34,329 nt of DNA from Coemansia sp. RSA 1804 (Eukaryota > Kickxellomycota > Kickxellomycetes > Kickxellales > Kickxellaceae), in assembly GCA_027578815.1 (NCBI GenBank), contig JANBTH010000110.1, forward strand, positions 1 through 34,329, given 5' to 3'. Below, piece by piece: positions 28,477 to 34,329 of the stretch. The position numbers and the translations under genes are program-made. The notes beneath the pieces are model-generated. The model made no database searches and had not been told where the DNA came from. It saw only the letters and a program-made list of their open reading frames with translations. How positions within the stretch are numbered: the stretch's first letter is position 1; each line of letters begins with the position of its first letter.

Positions 28477-28968
28477 AAAAAGAAAAAGAAAAAACAATGA
28501 GAAATGGTGTTCTTAATTTCCACTTTTTTTATTTTAGCTATTTCATTGTTTGTTCAATTGATATCGTGTCTTTTTTATTCTTATTCCAACAATGGAAGAC
28601 CTCTTTTATTATCCCCTTTCAGTGAGAAAAAAAGGAAGAGTAAAGGAATGAAATAAAAATAGAGTTGGCGAAAAAAAAAAAAGAAATCCACTCGTTTTTT
28701 CTTTTGGCTTGCTTACATGCATGTCAAAAACAAAAGACTGTGAATATATGCTTCAAAAAACGTAAATTCCCATTTCATCCAGGTTTTTTTAACTTTTGAT
28801 AAGTGTATGCCCATATGCGGATGAAATAAATAGATGTTTGATTCTTATGCCCTTTTCTCTTTTTTTTCTTACAATTGTCATTATTCTCCCTTTTCTATTC
28901 TATATATGCTGTCTTTTTTATCATTGTTGTTTTCCCTTTTCGATACTTTCTCCTTTACGCTATCGACT
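28477..28968 (+). promoter_or_regulatory. Spacer between FTR1 and the second ABCC transporter
   Basis: The FTR1 3'UTR contains AATAAA at 28652-28657 and A-rich runs. Further on come one TGATAA GATA site near 28796 and a long T/C-rich leader (about 28850-28960) before the chosen ABC start. No other gene is seen. Confidence 0.5.
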
Positions 28969-31900
28969 ATGATAAACGCAATTATCGGATACTGCCAACT
29001 GGCTCCTATCATAGCTGATGTTCTGGTTCTGTGTGTCGGATGTTGGTTGTGCTTATTCCATAAACCGGCTGGGCGCCAGATGCGCCTTCCATTGGCCACG
29101 CAATGGATTATGACTATCCTGTCAGCTATAACTGCAAACAATCTCAGCTTTAATTTACCTTTGGCTAAAGACCAATCGTCTGATTACTACAACACATACT
29201 TGCAATGGATCCAGCTCTTCCGTCTGATGGCACTGGTGGTGTTTGGGTTTATTAGAATGCACCAACACGAGCACGTCGCCTGGGTTCCAAGATATGCAAC
29301 AATTGCATTTAGTGCAACACATGCGTTTAGCACTACGGCAACCAGCATGTTATCTACGGAACACATCTCCATTGTAGCTGCAACAGCAATTGCATTGCTG
29401 CATGTTGCTCTAATTATAGTAGGCTTATCCATGCAAGAGCTAGAATTGCTGCAACAGACGTTGAAGGACGTGTTTTTTATTGATGCGCTGACCCTGACGC
29501 GATATGCCCACAGGAACAAGGCAATCAGCGCTGAATGGGCCAACGCCCCACGACTGCTTTTGGATGCTTGGCCACGTCTGTGTGCCCGATACACCGCACA
29601 GGAAACCGCCAGTGAGTTTGTCTACAACCCAGGAAAAAGATTCTTTGTTATCAGAGCAATTGCTCGAATGGCAGCGTTTCCGTACATTCCAATCTTTCTA
29701 GCCGAACAAGCAATCAACGCAGCCGCACACACGGATTTAGTAATGTTTGGAAAAATACTAGCTGCGCTCGACGAGTCTGATCCAACCAAATCACCAACGG
29801 CAGTTCGTGTTTTTGGTTACATAGTTATTGCCGCATGTGCACACGTTGTGAAAAAACAGTCGGTTAGGATGCGCAATTGGCGCAAGGACGAACAATCGAG
29901 GATTGCAGACACAATTGAGCGCGTAATATTACGAAAACCACTCCAACATTCAGCGCTCCATAACGAGCACATGTACCGGTACTCTAATTTCCATCCTTTA
30001 GAGCTGACTCAAACGGTGTTTGATGTGCTTGGTCATGTCTCGGACGCAATAAGGGCTGCAACATCGGTTATCATGGTTGCGCATTCAATGGGTGGAGACC
30101 GTGCAATTGCTGGATGGGTTGTGCCAGGTACAATTGTCTTGTGCTTGGCCACACGCGTTGCGCGTGTTGCTGTGGACTGGGCAACAAGCAGACGGATTGT
30201 GCTGCAGTCGTATGACCATATTGAAGAGATATGTGCATCGATTACGTCTATAAAGCTCTACGCTTGGGAAAGCAAATACATCCAGTGGGCAAACACGTAC
30301 TACGACGACGATGACGACGACGTTGTTTATTCTCGTTTGGTACGGGTGGTGCGCAAGCTGTCAAAGGTTGTGTTTGAAGTCTTTAACGGCACAATGCCCC
30401 ATCTGATTACGTTGGTTGCTGTGCAGTCGTTCTTTACTTCACAGCCACAGGAACTGCCAATGTCTAACGCTGAGCTCTTAAAAACAAAGTCACAGCTGCA
30501 TCTTTTGGTAGAACAAGTCATTGGTCTGTTCAAGTCTGCCATCCATTGGCAGAACGTTCGCGAGTCTAACAGGATTGTCGAGTTTTGTTTGAATCCACAG
30601 ACAAACCATACCGTCTCTGCAAAGGAGCATTCTACCGCAGAGTTTGCCGTTGAGTTGGACGACTGCAACCTTACCTGGGGCGGTGACGCGCCAATTCTGC
30701 ACAATGTTTCTTTGCGGATTGCACACGGGCAAATGGTTATGGTTACCGGGCCAGTTGGACAGGGAAAGTCCTCGCTTTTGTGTGCAATTGCACGCGAAAT
30801 GGAGGTTTCCCGAGGCACCGGGTACTCGTCGGGCCGTGTAGTTCACGTACCACAGCGTGGGTTTATTATGAGTGGGAGAACCATACGAGACAATATCACA
30901 TTTGGCAACGAGTACAACCAAGAAAGATACAAGAAAGTAACGGATGCTTGTGCGCTGGGCTTGGATTTTGCGCTCTTGGCAAATGGTGATCTGACAACAG
31001 TAGGCGACCGTGGAGCAACTGTTTCTGGCGGCCAGCATGCGCGTATTGTGCTTGCGCGCTCTTTGTATACTGACGCGGACACATACCTCCTAGACGACAC
31101 GCTGGCTGCTGTTGACCCTATGGTTGCACGATACTTGCTAGATCGCGTGCTGTTGGGCTCTGATGCCTTGCTTTTAAACAAGACCCGTATTCTGGTTACT
31201 AGTACTGAAACTGTGCTGCCATTTGCTGATCTCGTTGTACGTGTTGCTGATGGCCAGATTAAAACAACAGTTTCCCAAACGCCTAAACCCTTTAATCCAC
31301 ATTCTCCACACGACGCACATCCATCACCGCATCTGAGACACTCTTCCTTTACTACAAAGCCAGAGCCAAAGACTGGATCAACGTCAAGCAAACGGCAGAA
31401 CATTCAGAAGGCAGATGTTGCATCGCCAACTTCAAAATCAAACAACTTTATGTATTACTTTCGCATATGCGGATGGACTGTAATCAGTTTGGCGGCGAGT
31501 CTGGCAATAATAGACGGGTTTGCATGGAGCTATGTGCAGCGCAAACTGCGCGATATTCTGACCGAAAGCCGAAACCAAACACAGTGCAAAAGTGCACAAA
31601 GAGAAGCAATAGTCCGGTACCTGCAGATCGATTACGTGGCAACAACCATCCGAATGTCTTTTATTCATTTGGATACGCTGCTAGAAACCTATATAACCAA
31701 AAGACACTGTGCACCCCACATTAACGCAGGGTTTATCCGTGGCATAGTGCACTCGCCGCTGTCGTTTTTCAGCAGCACGCCAGAGCCGATGATTGCCACG
31801 GCGTTCTACAGCTCAACAGCAATGATTCGCGGCACTCTGCCGTACCTTTTAAAGCTTGAGCTAATGAATGTCGTGTCTCTATTGGCAGCATTGTATAGGG

Positions 31901-33393
31901 TTTGGACAACGATTCCTTTGGTTGCAGTGTTTGTTGTCCCTGCCGTGGTCTACAGCAATGCATTGCTAGACGGAGTGTTTCTACCTGTCCAGCGGACAGT
32001 CAGTGAGGCCGGTATTATTATTCGCACACACATGGTCCAAGCCTGGCAGACTGTTGTCAACGGAGCACACGCAATCCGGGGTCTTGGTCGTGCAGAGCAT
32101 TTTATGGAACAACTGATGAAGGATTCGGATGTTTCTGTCAAGCACTCGCACATTACAATGTCGACAAGTGCACTCTGCGACACAATGCGCTGCATTATGC
32201 GTGAGGCGATAAAGGTCATGGTGATTATGGCGTTTTTTGTCTTTAGGCATGCACGCGGACTGGAAACAACGTTAGGGTCTGCACATGCTGTTGACTTTAT
32301 TAATAACTCCTCAAACCTGATATACATGGTTGAAATGGTTGCCAAGATTAAACAGCGACTAGTTGATTATTCAAGCTACATTCGCAGTTACAGGCAGTTT
32401 GCAGATCTTCCGAGCGAAAGCGACGGTTCAAAGAAGAAAAAGCCTGGCGCCTTGTTGCCTGTGCCTGAGCAATGGCCCGACCAAGGAGCCATTCGGTTTG
32501 CTGGTTACAGTATGCGATATAACGAGCAGGCACAGCGCGCATTGGACAACATTACGCTAGAAATCCAGCCAGGCGAGAAGATTGGCGTAGTCGGCAGAAC
32601 TGGAGCAGGCAAGTCTTCGCTGGCCAAAGCGCTTTTCCGACTGGTTGAAGGGGAAGCTGGAAGTATCCAGATTGACGGTATTGATATTTCAGAAATTGAG
32701 CTAAGTGACTTGCGATCGAGACTGGCAATTATTCCTCAAGATCCAGCGCTGTTCTACGGATCAGTGCGCGACAATTTGGATCCCTTGCACCAGCACACGG
32801 TTGAGGACATTTGGGCAGCCATTATCAAAGCCCAGCTAGTTGATCTGATCAACAGGAAGGAGGTTACAGAGCTGGGAAAGGTGGTCGTCCAAGAGGCCCA
32901 ACACCTGGAAACCCCATCAAGTGCTTTGTCGCTTTCCTCAGTTGGCCATGAGCGCGAGCGTAGACAGCGCTTGGTGGCAGGACCACACAAGTGCTGGCGC
33001 CGGATTCGTGTTGACTCAAGATCTCCAGTGCTGCGCAGTGGCCTTGGCAAGTGGATTGAGTTTGAGGGTCGCAACTTTAGCATTGGACAGCGGCAGCTGG
33101 TTAGTCTGTGCCGTGCACTGCTCCGTTCGCGCAAGATCCTAGTGCTTGATGAAGCAACGGCAAATGTTGATCCACACACAGATCGAATTATGCATGCGGC
33201 TATTGGCAATGAGTTCAAGGACAGCACGGTGATTACCATTGCGCATCGTCTGGATACAGTACTCGGTTCGAGTGACCGCATTGTGGTTATGGATGGCGGG
33301 AAGGTTGTACAGGTCGGTAAGCCACAAGCTCTGCTTGCGCAAATGGACGGACCATTTGCACAGCTAGTACATGAGTTTAGTGCAAATACATGA
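28969..33393 (+). CDS. Divergent ABCC-type ABC transporter
   Basis: From Met at 28969 this is 1474 aa; the frame is open back to 28834, but that adds a Phe/Ser/Leu stretch encoded by the T/C-rich leader. The order is a short N-terminal membrane region, TMD1 (about 230-520), NBD1 (555-775), TMD2 (850-1130) and NBD2 (1165-1460). NBD1: Walker A GPVGQGKS (594-601), signature VSGGQ (685-689), Walker B LLDD (707-710). The H-loop His is Ser745, so NBD1 is more degenerate than normal. NBD2: GRTGAGKS (1209-1216), signature FSIGQ (1370-1374), Walker B Asp1394-Glu1395 and a normal H-loop. About 70 extra residues (1294-1364) separate the Walker A region from the NBD2 signature. It lies downstream of FTR1 on the same strand. 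The substrate is unknown; vacuolar or plasma-membrane export is possible. Confidence 0.9.
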   Translation: MINAIIGYCQLAPIIADVLVLCVGCWLCLFHKPAGRQMRLPLATQWIMTILSAITANNLSFNLPLAKDQSSDYYNTYLQWIQLFRLMALVVFGFIRMHQHEHVAWVPRYATIAFSATHAFSTTATSMLSTEHISIVAATAIALLHVALIIVGLSMQELELLQQTLKDVFFIDALTLTRYAHRNKAISAEWANAPRLLLDAWPRLCARYTAQETASEFVYNPGKRFFVIRAIARMAAFPYIPIFLAEQAINAAAHTDLVMFGKILAALDESDPTKSPTAVRVFGYIVIAACAHVVKKQSVRMRNWRKDEQSRIADTIERVILRKPLQHSALHNEHMYRYSNFHPLELTQTVFDVLGHVSDAIRAATSVIMVAHSMGGDRAIAGWVVPGTIVLCLATRVARVAVDWATSRRIVLQSYDHIEEICASITSIKLYAWESKYIQWANTYYDDDDDDVVYSRLVRVVRKLSKVVFEVFNGTMPHLITLVAVQSFFTSQPQELPMSNAELLKTKSQLHLLVEQVIGLFKSAIHWQNVRESNRIVEFCLNPQTNHTVSAKEHSTAEFAVELDDCNLTWGGDAPILHNVSLRIAHGQMVMVTGPVGQGKSSLLCAIAREMEVSRGTGYSSGRVVHVPQRGFIMSGRTIRDNITFGNEYNQERYKKVTDACALGLDFALLANGDLTTVGDRGATVSGGQHARIVLARSLYTDADTYLLDDTLAAVDPMVARYLLDRVLLGSDALLLNKTRILVTSTETVLPFADLVVRVADGQIKTTVSQTPKPFNPHSPHDAHPSPHLRHSSFTTKPEPKTGSTSSKRQNIQKADVASPTSKSNNFMYYFRICGWTVISLAASLAIIDGFAWSYVQRKLRDILTESRNQTQCKSAQREAIVRYLQIDYVATTIRMSFIHLDTLLETYITKRHCAPHINAGFIRGIVHSPLSFFSSTPEPMIATAFYSSTAMIRGTLPYLLKLELMNVVSLLAALYRVWTTIPLVAVFVVPAVVYSNALLDGVFLPVQRTVSEAGIIIRTHMVQAWQTVVNGAHAIRGLGRAEHFMEQLMKDSDVSVKHSHITMSTSALCDTMRCIMREAIKVMVIMAFFVFRHARGLETTLGSAHAVDFINNSSNLIYMVEMVAKIKQRLVDYSSYIRSYRQFADLPSESDGSKKKKPGALLPVPEQWPDQGAIRFAGYSMRYNEQAQRALDNITLEIQPGEKIGVVGRTGAGKSSLAKALFRLVEGEAGSIQIDGIDISEIELSDLRSRLAIIPQDPALFYGSVRDNLDPLHQHTVEDIWAAIIKAQLVDLINRKEVTELGKVVVQEAQHLETPSSALSLSSVGHERERRQRLVAGPHKCWRRIRVDSRSPVLRSGLGKWIEFEGRNFSIGQRQLVSLCRALLRSRKILVLDEATANVDPHTDRIMHAAIGNEFKDSTVITIAHRLDTVLGSSDRIVVMDGGKVVQVGKPQALLAQMDGPFAQLVHEFSANT

Positions 33394-33883
33394 CCCTGCT
33401 TTTTTCGGTTGTAAGGAGAAGCTTTGTAGATTTTTATTGTTAAAAAGTGTTTTTTGCGCATTGTAGAAATAAAACTTTTAATATAAATAATCCTTGTGAA
33501 TTGTAACCTTGTGCAATGTCGTTGTGAGCACTTTGATGTTTATATCAGTTTCTTTTCAAACGCCGGCTATATAGTGAAATAGTTGACAATTGTCGTTACA
33601 AATCACAATAAAATGCTAACAATTTGAATACAGATGAGGCATTATTTTTGTTCTTTGTTTCACAAAAAATAGGGAACCAATAGAATGAAAGAAAAAAGAA
33701 AGGAAGACATAAAGCCTTTGTTAACATTTATGTATTAAAGGTATAGAAATGAAAATGATGGCAATGTTGTATATTTTTTAATGTTCATTATTTTTCATGT
33801 TGCACATTTTTATCCTGCCCTCTCTCTTTAGCTCTACGTGCTTTTATCTTTATTTTACATTAATTTATTTAAGCCTGTTAGCT
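33394..33883. promoter_or_regulatory. Spacer between the second ABCC gene and the partial S1-fold gene
   Basis: AT-rich. It holds the ABCC poly(A) signal AATAAA (33468-33473) and, at about 33814-33832, a short C/T-rich tract before the next start codon. No gene is seen. Confidence 0.5.
33468..33473 (+). terminator. Poly(A) signal of the second ABCC gene
   Basis: AATAAA lies 75 bp after the stop codon, inside an A/T-rich 3' end. Confidence 0.5.
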
Positions 33884-34329
33884 ATGGACTTGCTTTTTCG
33901 CTTTATTCTTCCTTTTCTAGTTGCGCCGTGTCTTTTGGCACCCATTGTTGGTGGTCTAGCTATTCGCGACACCAGCTTGGATTTATCTGCCATCAAGGGC
34001 GGTGTGCTCGTCAAAAACGGAAAGCAAACATCTTGTGAGCTTGGAGTCATTGACAGCACAGCAGCGTTTGTAGCAGCACCCTGTCTTGATTTTACAGAAA
34101 ATATCGTTGATAGAAACACCACATATGATGTTTATTTAGATACAGGTATTGACAGCAAGTCTGCCAAATACACAGTTGAGTCAATAACAGTGCATCCAGA
34201 GTACAATTCAACCACTTTTCTTAACCCAGTAGCTGTACTTCAGTTCAACAAAAACAGCTCGGAAAACTGGACAAATCACATTGCAATTGATAGAAATAGC
34301 AGCTGGGGTGATGTTGTACTGAGTAGACG
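33884..34329 (+). CDS. Secreted S1-fold protein, probable pseudoprotease (partial)
   Basis: An ATG at 33884 opens a frame that runs off the window end; 148 residues are visible. A signal peptide (about 1-19) is followed by IVGG-like IVGGLAI (21-27). Cys51 and Cys67 have exactly the 16-residue spacing of the Cys42-Cys58 disulfide in chymotrypsin. The residue before Cys67, where the catalytic His belongs, is Pro66 (AAPC instead of AAHC). HPEYNSTTFLNPVAVLQF aligns with HPSYNPQTLANDIAVIQI of the trypsin gene at 11144, and the catalytic Asp position is Pro115. Two of three triad residues are therefore lost in an otherwise well-kept fold. The Ser region lies outside the window. Several N-glycosylation sites fit secretion. 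It might bind proteins without cutting them; the function is unknown. Confidence 0.75.
   Translation, partial: MDLLFRFILPFLVAPCLLAPIVGGLAIRDTSLDLSAIKGGVLVKNGKQTSCELGVIDSTAAFVAAPCLDFTENIVDRNTTYDVYLDTGIDSKSAKYTVESITVHPEYNSTTFLNPVAVLQFNKNSSENWTNHIAIDRNSSWGDVVLSR

Overview
The window reads as nuclear DNA of an early-diverging filamentous fungus. Nearly all genes are single uninterrupted ORFs, a FET3/FTR1 iron-uptake pair is present, leaders are pyrimidine-rich, and S1 (trypsin-type) proteases occur, which are uncommon in many Dikarya. A Kickxellomycotina/Zoopagomycota-type genome would fit, but that placement is inference, not proof. No tRNA, rRNA, CRISPR array or intact transposon was recognised.

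Layout. Positions 1-4,700 are very AT-rich and gene-poor. They hold a doubtful 78-codon ORF, a GC-rich island with nested hairpins, a previously hidden 51-aa cysteine-rich protein (minus strand) and a four-helix membrane protein with an acidic poly-Gly tail. From 4.9 to 17 kb the DNA is gene-dense and increasingly GC-rich: a divergent cullin, a SNG1-type (DUF3533) membrane protein that overlaps tail-to-tail with a carbonyl-reductase-like SDR lacking its catalytic Tyr, an active-looking trypsin with a likely GPI signal, a poly-Gln alpha-arrestin, and a long-chain acyl-CoA synthetase. At 17.3-18.0 kb lies a decayed PD-(D/E)XK nuclease-like fragment with in-frame stops.

From 18.9 to 33.4 kb there is a block that may work as a unit: a full ABCC transporter, FET3 (multicopper ferroxidase) and FTR1 (iron permease) transcribed away from each other, and a second, more divergent ABCC transporter. 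The shared FET3/FTR1 promoter contains a perfect match to the ATCWGATAA site of fungal iron-regulatory GATA repressors plus several shorter GATA sites. Fet3 oxidises Fe(II) and Ftr1 takes up the product; the flanking ABCC pumps could handle metal, glutathione conjugates or heme, but that link rests on position only.

The window ends inside a gene for a secreted S1-fold protein whose catalytic His and Asp positions are both Pro, so it is probably a pseudoprotease. A recurring feature of the window is a strand-specific C/T-rich tract upstream of almost every gene.
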